NCBI GenBank assembly: GCA_964636705.1
Contig: CAZWUJ010000002.1
Span: 1-64,000 of the forward strand
Length of the DNA: 64,000 bases
Direction of reading: 5' to 3'
Source: VXRJ01 sp964636705
GTDB taxonomy: Bacteria; Acidobacteriota; Vicinamibacteria; Vicinamibacterales; UBA8438
In this document: in pieces, positions 50,918-59,655 of the stretch
Position numbering within the stretch: position 1 is the first letter of the stretch
How the letters are laid out: every line of letters starts with the position of its first letter
The notes under the pieces: model-generated
The model's input: only the letters and a program-made list of their open reading frames with translations
Told to the model about the DNA's origin: nothing
The model's database searches: none
Translations under genes and position numbers: made by a program

Positions 50918-51814
50918 TCACGCCTTCATCGGCCCTTCCGGCAGGCCAGCGCCCTGGCGGACGAAGCGCGCCAGGTTCGACATGTCCTCGTCGCCATAGC
51001 CCTGGGCGATCAGGGCGTCCTCGATCGTCGCCACGAGACTGGCGATCGGCACCGGCACCTGGAACTCGCGCGCGGTCTCCAGCGCGATGCCGAGATCCTT
51101 GCGGTGCAGGCGGGTGCGGAATCCGAGCGGATACCTGTCGTTGAGCATCTTGTCGGCGCGGTTGTTCAGGATCCACGAGCCGGCAACGCCGCCGCCAATC
51201 GCCTCGACCACCCGCTCCGGATTGGCGCCAGCGCGGTAGGCAAGCGTCAACGCTTCGGCAAGCGCCATGAACGTTCCGGTGATCGCTACCTGGTTGGCCA
51301 CCTTCGCGATCTGGCCGCAGCCGACCGGGCCGATGCGCGTGACCTTGGCGCCGATGATCTGCAGGATCGGCTCGGCACGGGCATAATCCGCTTCGCTTCC
51401 GCCGCACATGATGGTGAGCGTTCCCTTTATCGCACCCTCTGACCCGCCCGACACCGGCGCATCCACGTAACCGATTCCCTGGTCGCGGAACTGATCGGCG
51501 AAGCGGCGGGTCGCGGCGGGTGCTATTGACGAGCAGTCGATGACCAGCCCGCCGGCGGCAAGGCCATTGATGGCGCCGGTCTCGGGATCGAGAAGCACGT
51601 CCTCGACATCCGGTGTGTCGGAAACACACGAAAGGACGATCTCGGCGATGGCGGCCGCAGCGGCCGGCGATTCGGCGCGCGCCGCCCCCAGTTTCTCGAG
51701 CGGTTCTTCACGCTCGCGCGACCGGTTGTGGACCGTCACTTCGCACCCCGCCTTGATCAGGTTGGTGGCCATCGGGGCGCCCATCGTGCCCATTCCAAGC
51801 ACGGCGATCTTCAT
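50918..51814 (-). CDS. NAD(P)-dependent beta-hydroxyacid dehydrogenase (3-hydroxyisobutyrate dehydrogenase family)
   Basis: The 298-residue protein has the cofactor motif VLGMGTMGAPMATNL at the N-terminus, the substrate loop DAPVSGGSEGA, and the catalytic Lys in GQIAKVANQ. Known members oxidise 3-hydroxyisobutyrate or reduce tartronate semialdehyde or glyoxylate. The SCOT genes downstream fit a role in branched-chain amino acid breakdown, but the substrate is not decided. Start overlaps the methyltransferase stop by 4 nt (ATGA). Confidence 0.85.
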   Translation of the reverse strand: MKIAVLGMGTMGAPMATNLIKAGCEVTVHNRSREREEPLEKLGAARAESPAAAAAIAEIVLSCVSDTPDVEDVLLDPETGAINGLAAGGLVIDCSSIAPAATRRFADQFRDQGIGYVDAPVSGGSEGAIKGTLTIMCGGSEADYARAEPILQIIGAKVTRIGPVGCGQIAKVANQVAITGTFMALAEALTLAYRAGANPERVVEAIGGGVAGSWILNNRADKMLNDRYPLGFRTRLHRKDLGIALETAREFQVPVPIASLVATIEDALIAQGYGDEDMSNLARFVRQGAGLPEGPMKA

Positions 51815-52545
51815 GGTCTCGATACTCCTTCATCCGTCACATGCGCATGAACGATCCCGCGCCCGGAGCGGGGGCGGTTGGTGGCCAGCGCAAGGAACTT
51901 CTTCCAGTAGCGGAAGGATGGCGTGTACACGGTCTCGATGTCGCTGAAGCCGGCAGATTGTAGCATCTGCCTCAAAGCGGTCAGGGTAGGCATTGCGCAG
52001 AGTTCGTCGCTCGCCTCGCGGGCTCCTTCGTCGCCGGGAAAGAACGGCACCAGCGGGTAGCGTTCGTGCAGCGCCGGGAGCAATACGTGCGTCTCGCAAA
52101 TCAGCAGGCGCTTCGTAACCGCCCGGACCCGTTCGAGTGCGGCCAGTGGGTTCCGCAGGTGATAGAAGACGCCGAGGAGGAGCACCAGGTCGAACTGTCC
52201 GATGACGCTCGGGTCGAGGAGGTGCACGTCCGAATGGCGGTACTCGACCCGGGAGTCGAACCGTCTGTGCGCTGACAGGAATTCCTCCATCCCGAAGCGG
52301 TCCCAGGCAAACCGGTCGACGGCAAGCACGCGGTCGGCGCCCCGCCGTTCGCACTCGAACGAGAAGAAGCCGTGCCAAGCACCGATATCGAGAACCGACC
52401 AGCCGGTAAGGTCTTCCGGGATCCTCAGTAACCGCAATCGCCGATCGTAGCGGCGTCGGATCCGTCCCTCGCGCGACCAGGCGGCGGCACCCTCATCGGG
52501 CCGGCTGATTACCTGGTGCGGAAGTTCCTGAGTCGGATCGGGCAT
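51811..52545 (-). CDS. CmoB-like class I SAM-dependent methyltransferase
   Basis: The 244-residue protein has SAM motif I VLDIGAWHGFFSFE, DRVLAVDRF (acidic strand 2) and DLVLLLGVFYHLRNPLAALE, which resembles the DUF1698/CmoB pattern of tRNA uridine carboxymethyltransferases. It lacks the N-terminal domain of true CmoB. A small-molecule or tRNA target are both possible. It is coupled to the HIBADH-like gene. Confidence 0.7.
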   Translation of the reverse strand: MPDPTQELPHQVISRPDEGAAAWSREGRIRRRYDRRLRLLRIPEDLTGWSVLDIGAWHGFFSFECERRGADRVLAVDRFAWDRFGMEEFLSAHRRFDSRVEYRHSDVHLLDPSVIGQFDLVLLLGVFYHLRNPLAALERVRAVTKRLLICETHVLLPALHERYPLVPFFPGDEGAREASDELCAMPTLTALRQMLQSAGFSDIETVYTPSFRYWKKFLALATNRPRSGRGIVHAHVTDEGVSRP

Positions 52546-52580
52546 GGAACCGGGAGCGGGGCGGTGCAGGATAGCACGTG

Positions 52581-53300
52581 CTACGCCAGCCGCCGTTCCC
52601 GCAAGCGCCGGACGCGGTCGGCGGTCGGCGGGTGGGTCGAGAGGAAGGCCAGGCCTTCGTCCGCCGTGGCGAGGCGCTGGAGCACGCGGACCGCTCCTGC
52701 CGGGTCGAAGCCGGCTGCAGTCGCCAGCTTCACCCCCAGCTCATCCGCCTCGTCCTCCTGCTGGCGCGAGTACGCCTTCGACAACCCGTCCATGCCGAGG
52801 CGCCGGATGAGTGGCGATAGACGCCGCGTGGCTGGCGTGGCCATCGAAACCGCCGCGAGCGCCTTGTCGGTCAGCCAGCGATCGATCGCGTGGCGCCGGA
52901 TCACGTGCGCCATCTCATGTGCGATGACGAATGCCACTTCGTCGCGGTCTCGCCCCGCAAGGTCCACGAGCGATGTAGAGACGAAAATGAAGCCGCCGGG
53001 GAGCGCGAACGCCGCCCGCTGCGTCTCGGCTAGCGCCGTTACCTCGAAGCGGTGCGACCGGTTGGCGACCCGCTCCGCCAGCGTCGCCAGGATGTCGTCG
53101 AGCAGGGCCTGAACTTCCGGGTCGGCCGGCCGCCGCGACTCCTCGCGCACCTTGGCGGCCAGGTCGAGACCCATCTGCCGCTCCGCGACGATCGCGTCCT
53201 CCTCGTTGCCGGCGGCGGACTCCCAGATCCACTTCGCCTTCTTGAACTTCTTGCCGGCGAGTCGGCCTACGAGGTACGGGACGCCGCGCGACTGCGCCAC
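52581..53300 (-). CDS. M48-family metallopeptidase
   Basis: The 239-residue protein has HEMAHVIRRHA (HExxH) and the third ligand in DEADELGVKLA, typical of M48 peptidases of the LoiP/BepA type (ERQMGLDLAAKV at the start). No signal peptide or membrane helix is seen, so it is a soluble variant. Start is a GTG at 53300. Confidence 0.85.
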   Translation of the reverse strand: MAQSRGVPYLVGRLAGKKFKKAKWIWESAAGNEEDAIVAERQMGLDLAAKVREESRRPADPEVQALLDDILATLAERVANRSHRFEVTALAETQRAAFALPGGFIFVSTSLVDLAGRDRDEVAFVIAHEMAHVIRRHAIDRWLTDKALAAVSMATPATRRLSPLIRRLGMDGLSKAYSRQQEDEADELGVKLATAAGFDPAGAVRVLQRLATADEGLAFLSTHPPTADRVRRLRERRLA

Positions 53301-53346
53301 GTGCTCAGTGTACCTGCTGACATCGGTCCAAGTTGCCGGTGGCGAC

Positions 53347-54342
53347 TTACACCGCAGCCAGCGCCTGATCGACGAGGCGGACGCCGAGTCGTACCACGGC
53401 TTCCCGCCAACCCGGACTGGCCGGGCAGAAGCACTCCATCAACTCCCGAGTGGCCGCTGTTCCGCGCGGCGAAGCGGGGTCTCCCAGCCGGCGTACAATC
53501 TGTTCGGCCCGTAGCGCCGCCAGTACGCGCAGTTGCGAGTACGTGCCGAACTCCGCCACGGCAACGCGGCAGCGGTGGCTCATGTCGATGCTGCGAGCGA
53601 GCCAGGCTCCCAGCGTGCCGCGCGCTGCGTAGGCAGCGTCATCTCCGGCCAGGACGACCCGCAGCGGTTCGAACGACGCGCGGTACCGGTCAAGGTGCAC
53701 GGCCTGATCCGGCTCGACGATGAGCTGGCCCCTCCCCCACCGTCCGAGACCGCTGTGCAGGTCGAGATGGATGACCGCGGTGGCCCCCCCAATCCAGGCA
53801 CCGTAGTGTTTCTGCACGAGCCGCGTGGATTCCTCGGCTTCCCGGCCGCCGAAGAAGAGGCCGTCCGCGTGTTCGTACTGGCCGGCCGCCACTGCGGTCG
53901 CCAGCGTCCCGCGGCCGTGACGGCAGATCGCCCATGCCGCCCGGAGGGAGAACACTTCGAGAGCACCGGGTGGCCGCAGCGGGTTGAGCAGTTCGTGAAC
54001 CAGGTCATAGCCGGGAGGAAATCCGGCGTAGGCCTCGCCCGTATCCAGGAAGTTGCGGTTCAGGTCGACGTTTCGTTCGTTGGCGCGGCGGCGCCACGCG
54101 AAGCCGTGGGGGTTGAGCGCGTGCAGGAATACGACGCGCGTGCGGCCGTCGACACACCCGGCCGCGGATCCGAGCCCCCAAAGCCACGCCAGTTGAACCG
54201 CCGAGCCGACGAAACCCTCTATGCCGTGCAGGCCGGACGAAATGACGACGGCACGCTCGGGCGTCCGCGAGCCGATCGACGCTGCGTCGATGGTGAGTGC
54301 TTCGCCGTCGGGTCCACGCCCCTCGACGGGATAGTCCGCCAA
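53347..54342 (-). CDS. DUF2817 (M14-like) zinc hydrolase, start codon uncertain
   Basis: The 331-residue frame begins with TTG at 54342. It has SGLHGIEGFVG (HxxE zinc site) and LDLHSG (third His), as in M14-like DUF2817 hydrolases. Upstream in the same frame, at 54414-54343, the sequence reads DPFSPDYRTARQRFRDAARG, which looks like the real N-terminus of the family, but no ATG, GTG or TTG precedes it before the aldolase stop at 54413. The start is therefore either noncanonical, lost by a small indel, or truly at 54342. Confidence 0.75.
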   Translation of the reverse strand: MADYPVEGRGPDGEALTIDAASIGSRTPERAVVISSGLHGIEGFVGSAVQLAWLWGLGSAAGCVDGRTRVVFLHALNPHGFAWRRRANERNVDLNRNFLDTGEAYAGFPPGYDLVHELLNPLRPPGALEVFSLRAAWAICRHGRGTLATAVAAGQYEHADGLFFGGREAEESTRLVQKHYGAWIGGATAVIHLDLHSGLGRWGRGQLIVEPDQAVHLDRYRASFEPLRVVLAGDDAAYAARGTLGAWLARSIDMSHRCRVAVAEFGTYSQLRVLAALRAEQIVRRLGDPASPRGTAATRELMECFCPASPGWREAVVRLGVRLVDQALAAV

Positions 54343-54412
54343 TTCCGCGCCGACGCCGCGCGCCGCGTCGCGGAAGCGCTGCCGTGCGGTCCGGTAATCG
54401 GGTGAGAACGGA

Positions 54413-55501
54413 TCAGGCGATCGTGATCTCCTCCGACAGGTAGACGTTCTGTATGGCGTTGAGCAGGCCGATCCCCTCCGCCATCGGCCGCTGGAACGCC
54501 TTGCGGCCGGAAATGAGGCCGGTGCCGCCCGCGCGCTTGTTGATGACGGCGGTCTTGACGGCTTCCTTCAGATCGCTTTCCCCGGAGGACGCGCCGCCCG
54601 AGTTGATGAGGCCGGCGCGGCCCAGATAGCAACTGGCAACCTGGTACCGGGTCAGGTCGATCGGGTGATCCGAAGTCAGCGTGTCGTATACCTTGCGGTG
54701 CGTCTTGCCGAACTTCAGGGCCGTGAAACCGCCGTTGGTTTCCGGCAGCTTCTGCTTGATGATGTCCGCCTCGATGGTGACGCCCAGGTGATTCGCCTGG
54801 CCGGTCAGGTCGGCCGCCGTGTGGTAGTCCGCGCCGCCCGCCTTGAACGCCGAGTTGCGGAGGTAGCACCAGAGCACGGTGAACATCCCCAGCTCGTGCG
54901 CCTGGTGGAACAACTCGGTCACCTCCTGGAGCTGCCGGTCCGACTCCTCCGATCCGAAGTAAATGGTGGCGCCGACCCCCATCGCGCCCATGTCGAACGC
55001 CTGCTCCATGTTCGCGAAACGGATCTGATCGTAGGAGTTGGGGTACGAGAGGAACTCGTTGTGGTTGAACTTCAGGATGAAAGGAATCCTGTGGGCGTAG
55101 CGGCGGGACACCGCGCCCAGCACGCCGAGGGTCGAAGCGACCGCGTTGCACCCGCCCTCGATGGCCAGCCGGACAATGTTCTCGGGATCGAAGTAGTCGG
55201 GATTCGGTGCGAACGACGCGCCGGCGGAGTGCTCGATCCCCTGATCCACCGGCAGGATGGAGACGTAACCGGTACCCGCCAGCCGCCCGTGATCGAAGAG
55301 CGACTGCAGGCTGGTCAGCACGCGAGCCGGCCGATCTGTCGACGCGACGCAGCGGTCGACAAAGTCGGATCCAGGCAGGTGCAGCCTCGACGCCGGGATC
55401 GTCTCGCATCGATGTTCCAGCAGGGAGACATCCTCACCCAGGATATCGACAATCCCGTTCACTCCCGTTGCGTTCCGCTCCAACACGCTGCCACTAGTCA
55501 C
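54413..55501 (-). CDS. fbaB: Class I fructose-bisphosphate aldolase (FbaB/DhnA type)
   Basis: The 362-residue enzyme has the FbaB segments VSILPVDQGIEHSAG, IPFILKFNHNE, GATIYFGS, and LKFGKTHRK with the Schiff-base Lys region, ending GGTGLISGRKAFQRP. It cleaves fructose-1,6-bisphosphate to triose phosphates. Start is a GTG at 55501 behind GGAGG (5 nt). The last gene of a long minus-strand run; 62 nt before the VWA gene. Confidence 0.9.
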   Translation of the reverse strand: MTSGSVLERNATGVNGIVDILGEDVSLLEHRCETIPASRLHLPGSDFVDRCVASTDRPARVLTSLQSLFDHGRLAGTGYVSILPVDQGIEHSAGASFAPNPDYFDPENIVRLAIEGGCNAVASTLGVLGAVSRRYAHRIPFILKFNHNEFLSYPNSYDQIRFANMEQAFDMGAMGVGATIYFGSEESDRQLQEVTELFHQAHELGMFTVLWCYLRNSAFKAGGADYHTAADLTGQANHLGVTIEADIIKQKLPETNGGFTALKFGKTHRKVYDTLTSDHPIDLTRYQVASCYLGRAGLINSGGASSGESDLKEAVKTAVINKRAGGTGLISGRKAFQRPMAEGIGLLNAIQNVYLSEEITIA

Positions 55502-55563
55502 TTGTCCCTCCGGTCCGTCAAAGGTTCTGGTTCCGATCCCGTCCCGACACGGTCCCGATCACG

Positions 55564-56652
55564 TCAGTAGAAGAGCATCGCGGCGACGATCACGAAGATG
55601 GCGAAGAGCACCACCCATTGCCATACTTCCTGCTTGTCCTCGGCCGGGACCAACTGGAAGGTGATCGCCCGGTGGTCGTCGACCGAGTTTCGGAGAAAGG
55701 ACCCCGACGCCAGATTGGCATTGTCGAGAATGAACGATCCACCGCCGGAACGCGCATCGAACATGGCAACGCCGTCCGGGTTCAACCGCGTCCGGATCCC
55801 TTCCAGATCCGCCTCGAGAGTTTCATCGTAGTCAACGCCGCGAATGTAGTCCTGCAGCACGATTTCCAGGTCGGCGCCGGTGCGCGAACCAATCACGACC
55901 GGGTAAATCGCGAGACCGCGACGGCGGAACTCCACGAGCGCCTCGTCGAGCCGCGCAATCTGCTCCACATCGGCTGCGTAGTCCCCGTCGGTGAACAGCA
56001 GCGCCACCCGATCGTTGCGTTCCTCCGGCTGCCAATCCTCGTCGCCGCTTTCGAACCGGTCCTGATTGTCGAGGGACTGGTAGACATGCTCGAAGGCTGT
56101 CGCGATGTCGCTGTCCCACGGGAAAGCGTCACCCGACAGTTGATCGGGTGGCTCAATTTGTCCCACCTGCTCGACGAAGCGTTCGGCGTTCGACGAGAGA
56201 TGAACCTGCCGTAGCGCGGTGGTCCCGAAGACGAACAGCGCCACCCGGTCTCCGGGTGTCAGGATGTCCTGGGTATACAGGCTGAGAGCCTCGCGGACGG
56301 CCAGCTCCAGACGTGAGGGACCGAGATCGCGTACCCACATCGAGGCCGAGGCGTCGATGATCACCGCCACGTCCACGTCGCCACGCTTGAAGCTTGACGC
56401 GCCGTACACCCAGAAGGGACGCGCGGCGGCCACGCCAAGGATGGCCAGGGCCAGCGTTACGAGGAACCAGAACTTGATGTGGCCCAGCCAGGGATAGCTG
56501 GATCCCTCCGTCCGGGCCGGCCGCAGCCGCAATCGGAGGAGGAATACCAGAAGGCCGAACAGCATCAGCAGTCCGGCGATCGGCACAAGCGTCAGGTACT
56601 CGGGGTTCTGGAACTCGACGCTCTCCCGCAGGGCGGACTGAAGCGCGTTCAT
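55564..56652 (-). CDS. VWA-domain membrane protein (BatA/BatB-like)
   Basis: The 362-residue protein has two N-terminal membrane helices (about 21-42 and 59-77), a VWA domain with MIDAS motif IIDASASMW at about 95, VALLFTDGDYAAD, and a C-terminal helix (343-361). The VWA domain faces the periplasm. It is the last gene of the MoxR operon, one base behind the stop of the preceding gene. Analogous to BatA/BatB in other bacteria, where the operon supports aerotolerance or cell-envelope integrity, but its partner is unknown. Confidence 0.82.
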   Translation of the reverse strand: MNALQSALRESVEFQNPEYLTLVPIAGLLMLFGLLVFLLRLRLRPARTEGSSYPWLGHIKFWFLVTLALAILGVAAARPFWVYGASSFKRGDVDVAVIIDASASMWVRDLGPSRLELAVREALSLYTQDILTPGDRVALFVFGTTALRQVHLSSNAERFVEQVGQIEPPDQLSGDAFPWDSDIATAFEHVYQSLDNQDRFESGDEDWQPEERNDRVALLFTDGDYAADVEQIARLDEALVEFRRRGLAIYPVVIGSRTGADLEIVLQDYIRGVDYDETLEADLEGIRTRLNPDGVAMFDARSGGGSFILDNANLASGSFLRNSVDDHRAITFQLVPAEDKQEVWQWVVLFAIFVIVAAMLFY

Positions 56653-56653
56653 G

Positions 56654-57325
56654 TCAGCCGCGCCGGCGGCGCACCGGCGTCCCCTCACCTCGCATCTGTT
56701 CCAGTTGCGGCGGCTCGGCCTCGCGCAGGGCTTCAAGAGCGCGACGGACCGCTTCCGGATCGCTGGTCAGGTCGTAGTTCCACTTGAAGTCGAATCGTCC
56801 GGTCGTATCGCCCCGCAGCGCCCGCTCATAGTCGGCATTCACGTCCTCGAGGACTTCCTGAATGATGGCCAGCTTCTTTGGCTCTATCTCCGGATCGTCC
56901 TCGGGAATGGCGCGGTACCGGTGTCGCGCGAGCTGGAACTTGGCGCTTGCGAGCAGGTGGGAGGCGCGCGGATCGTCCACTTCGTCGGCGAGATCGCGGA
57001 CGACCGCCTCGTAGTCACCCGTCAGGTAGTTGTAGGAGGCCTGCTGCAGGAATGCATCGGAGAAGAGGTAGGCGTCCGCGAACCAGCCGAGGCCGTATCC
57101 GCGGCTCCGCTCGTAGAACCCCGTCACCGCATCCAGCTCGTTGTCCGCCCTCTGGTAGTCGCCCCGGTCGACCGCATCGCTCAGGCTGTCGAGCCGACCG
57201 TAGAAGTCAGCCAGAGCGTTGGAGGGGATGGCGACCGCCGCAAGGAACACCATGGCCAGGATGAAGCCGATCAAGAATCGGAATCCCGATTCCCGATCAA
57301 GCAAGTCCGTCAGTCGCAGTCGCAC
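56654..57325 (-). CDS. Membrane-anchored helical-repeat protein, MoxR operon
   Basis: The 223-residue protein has an N-terminal transmembrane helix (about 18-38), a helical region with TPR-like heptads (ADNELDAVTGFYERS, QQASYNYLTGDYEAVVRDLADEV), and a basic, Arg-rich end. No known family is recognised; position suggests a role like BatC/BatE, which are TPR proteins of Bat operons. GTG 57325 behind GGAG. Confidence 0.65.
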   Translation of the reverse strand: MRLRLTDLLDRESGFRFLIGFILAMVFLAAVAIPSNALADFYGRLDSLSDAVDRGDYQRADNELDAVTGFYERSRGYGLGWFADAYLFSDAFLQQASYNYLTGDYEAVVRDLADEVDDPRASHLLASAKFQLARHRYRAIPEDDPEIEPKKLAIIQEVLEDVNADYERALRGDTTGRFDFKWNYDLTSDPEAVRRALEALREAEPPQLEQMRGEGTPVRRRRG

Positions 57326-57353
57326 TTCGTATTCTCCTTCGCCCCGTTCCGGT

Positions 57354-58484
57354 TCACGGGGTCGTTCCCCAGACCAGTTCCGCCAGGAGGCCGGCGGGAA
57401 TGCCCACCACCAGGAAGGCCATTGCGACCAGCAGGAACCGGGCGTAGATCGGAACTTTCAGCGCGCGATGCCGCTGTTCCACGCGAACCGCCTCCCGTTC
57501 GTCGATCGCCTCGTATGCTTCCTGGAGGCTGTCCTCGTCGGTCACGTCGAAATAGTCGCCGCCGTATTCGCGGATCATCTCGATGAGACGCGGCGTGCTC
57601 GGGTGGCCAATCATCGCCGTCCGCGCATCCGACGTGTTGATATAGATGATGTAGGGCACGATGTTGCGCTGGCTGAGGGCCGCGAACTCCGAGTCCGGGA
57701 ATTCGTCGACGGCGGCGTCGGTCACGATCAGCACGGCGCGATTCGGCCGGTCGTCACTGCCAAGGGCCGCATCGTCCTGATCGAACTGCTTCGTGATCGA
57801 CTGCAGCGGGCGGATGATGTTGGTGTCCCCCTCCGCCGGCACGATCCGCACCTTGTCGCGCGGAACCACCATCGCCTTGTCGAGCCGCTGGGTCATGACG
57901 TACGGCGCGTCCCATACCTGGAAGTAGTACAGCTCGTCGTCCATGACGAAGTCGTCCACCATGTAGGGATAAGTCGAGAACAGCCAGAGCGACACGCGGT
58001 CGTTCTTCCCGCTGCGCATCTCGAGGAACCGCAGGTGCGCGTCCCTGGCCACTTCCGCCTTCGACTTGCCGGTGTCCGGGAACTCCCACGCCATCGATCC
58101 GGACGTGTCCACGAGGTCCACCCGAACTCGCGACTCGATGTAGCCGGTCACCTCCTCGGTGGCTGTCAGGAAGGGGTCCGCGGAGGCGGCCACCATCAGC
58201 GCCAGGGCGGCCGCCACGGCCAGCTTGGGGGCCGAATGCAGGATGCGGATCCAGACCCGCTTCTTGTGTTCCCGTTCGATCACGTAGCCGGAATGGTGCC
58301 GCGCATGCTTCCGCTGTCGAAGCACAAGGCGCGCGAACGAGGCGACCGCCACCACGCCGACGACAATTGCCAGCCAGGTGGCCATGCCAATGTTGCCGTA
58401 GCGCACCTGGGCCAACTCGGTTTCAAGCAACTCCTGCACGCTCGTCGTGAAGAAGCTGACGATTTCGTTCCAGGGCAAGAACAT
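57354..58484 (-). CDS. VWA-domain membrane protein, MoxR operon
   Basis: The 376-residue protein has two N-terminal helices (about 34-55, 89-106), a VWA domain with DLVDTSGSMAW (MIDAS), VLIVTDAAVDE, and a C-terminal helix. It is the second VWA protein of the operon and shares its architecture with the 55564-56652 protein. Charged C-terminal linker EQRHRALK precedes the last helix. ATG 58484 behind GGAG. Confidence 0.82.
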   Translation of the reverse strand: MFLPWNEIVSFFTTSVQELLETELAQVRYGNIGMATWLAIVVGVVAVASFARLVLRQRKHARHHSGYVIEREHKKRVWIRILHSAPKLAVAAALALMVAASADPFLTATEEVTGYIESRVRVDLVDTSGSMAWEFPDTGKSKAEVARDAHLRFLEMRSGKNDRVSLWLFSTYPYMVDDFVMDDELYYFQVWDAPYVMTQRLDKAMVVPRDKVRIVPAEGDTNIIRPLQSITKQFDQDDAALGSDDRPNRAVLIVTDAAVDEFPDSEFAALSQRNIVPYIIYINTSDARTAMIGHPSTPRLIEMIREYGGDYFDVTDEDSLQEAYEAIDEREAVRVEQRHRALKVPIYARFLLVAMAFLVVGIPAGLLAELVWGTTP

Positions 58485-58511
58485 GACGCTGCTCTCCGCT
58501 GGTGTTCTCCG

Positions 58512-59642
58512 TTAGCCGCGCCCGCCGAACAATCCGCTGACCGATCGCCAGAGCTGAATGTGCGGCCGCAGCTCCGTGAGCGACGTGTCGATGGTCTCCG
58601 CTTCCTCCATCGGGTCCGCAATCGGCGAACCGTCACCCCGCTCCAGCCCGGTCTGGTAGAAGACCAGGCGGGTCGAGAGCACCGCCAGTGCATCCTTGCG
58701 GCCGCCGTCCTTCAGCCCCTCAACGTACCGCTGAATGTCCCTCGCCGTATCCCCGCTCTGGAGATCCGGCAACTCGGCCCGTAGGTACTCGCGTGTCGCG
58801 ATCACCAGATCGCATGTCAGGGCCTGCAACGATCCATTGTCGCTCGTGGGCGCTTCCTGCAGTGCCTGTATCTGCTTGCGCAGCGTGCGACGGGCCTCCC
58901 AGATGGACGGTGGCGCCGGGACCAGCGACTCCAGGCGCTCGATCTCCTCGAGCTCGCGGGCCACTTCGGTGGGAACCGTCTCCTTCCGGCGAGCCTCTCG
59001 GAACAACAGGAACAGCCAGATCGCCAGCGGCAAAGGCGCGAGGGTCCAGGCCATAGTCCGAAACGCCGCGGCCCGGCCACTGAACTCTCCCAGTTCGATC
59101 GTGTCGCGAATGTCGAGGATCGGCAGGTCGTTCATGGTCGTGACGTAGCGAACGATCCGCTGACCGCCATCCACCTGCTGGATCTCGGCGTCCTCGATGT
59201 CTTCGCCGAGGTCCCGAATCAGGTAGTAGAAACCGAACGACGGAATGACGTATACCGCCTTTTCCGGCGCGATGAGGCGGAGGCCGTACGCGAAGTCCCA
59301 GATGTGCTCGTCTTCCACCTGGCGCTTCTCCACCTCGAGCGATACCGCCTCGAACGGATGGACCGGCAGGTTCTCCGGCGCCATCCGATCCTCGAGAATC
59401 AGCAGCTCGCGTCCCTCGTCGATCAGGTCGGGAAACCGGACGCGGTAGGTCTGCGTGATCAGGTCGCCGGTCTTGACGACGGTCGGGTCCACCTCGAGCG
59501 TCTCTATCGCGATCGGCGGCATTGCGATGTCCTGCGCTGCCGCCGGCGCCGCCCATGCCACCGCCACTCCGAGGATCGCCACGGCCAGTCGCGCCGGGAC
59601 GGGGGGCTCTCGCTTGGTCCGCACCCTCACATTACTTCTCAC
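58512..59642 (-). CDS. Exported single-span protein, MoxR operon (BatD-like position)
   Basis: The 376-residue protein has a signal peptide (about 12-33, ending AAAQ), a beta-rich periplasmic part (DPTVVKTGDLITQTYRV), one transmembrane helix at about 198-216 and a helical cytoplasmic part of about 150 residues. BatD has the same outline of beta domains followed by a membrane helix. Sequence similarity to BatD is not evident by eye. The start is a GTG at 59642, 4 nt behind GGAGG, 13 nt after the DUF58 gene. Confidence 0.6.
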   Translation of the reverse strand: MRSNVRVRTKREPPVPARLAVAILGVAVAWAAPAAAQDIAMPPIAIETLEVDPTVVKTGDLITQTYRVRFPDLIDEGRELLILEDRMAPENLPVHPFEAVSLEVEKRQVEDEHIWDFAYGLRLIAPEKAVYVIPSFGFYYLIRDLGEDIEDAEIQQVDGGQRIVRYVTTMNDLPILDIRDTIELGEFSGRAAAFRTMAWTLAPLPLAIWLFLLFREARRKETVPTEVARELEEIERLESLVPAPPSIWEARRTLRKQIQALQEAPTSDNGSLQALTCDLVIATREYLRAELPDLQSGDTARDIQRYVEGLKDGGRKDALAVLSTRLVFYQTGLERGDGSPIADPMEEAETIDTSLTELRPHIQLWRSVSGLFGGRG

Positions 59643-59655
59643 TTCTCCTCCGCAT

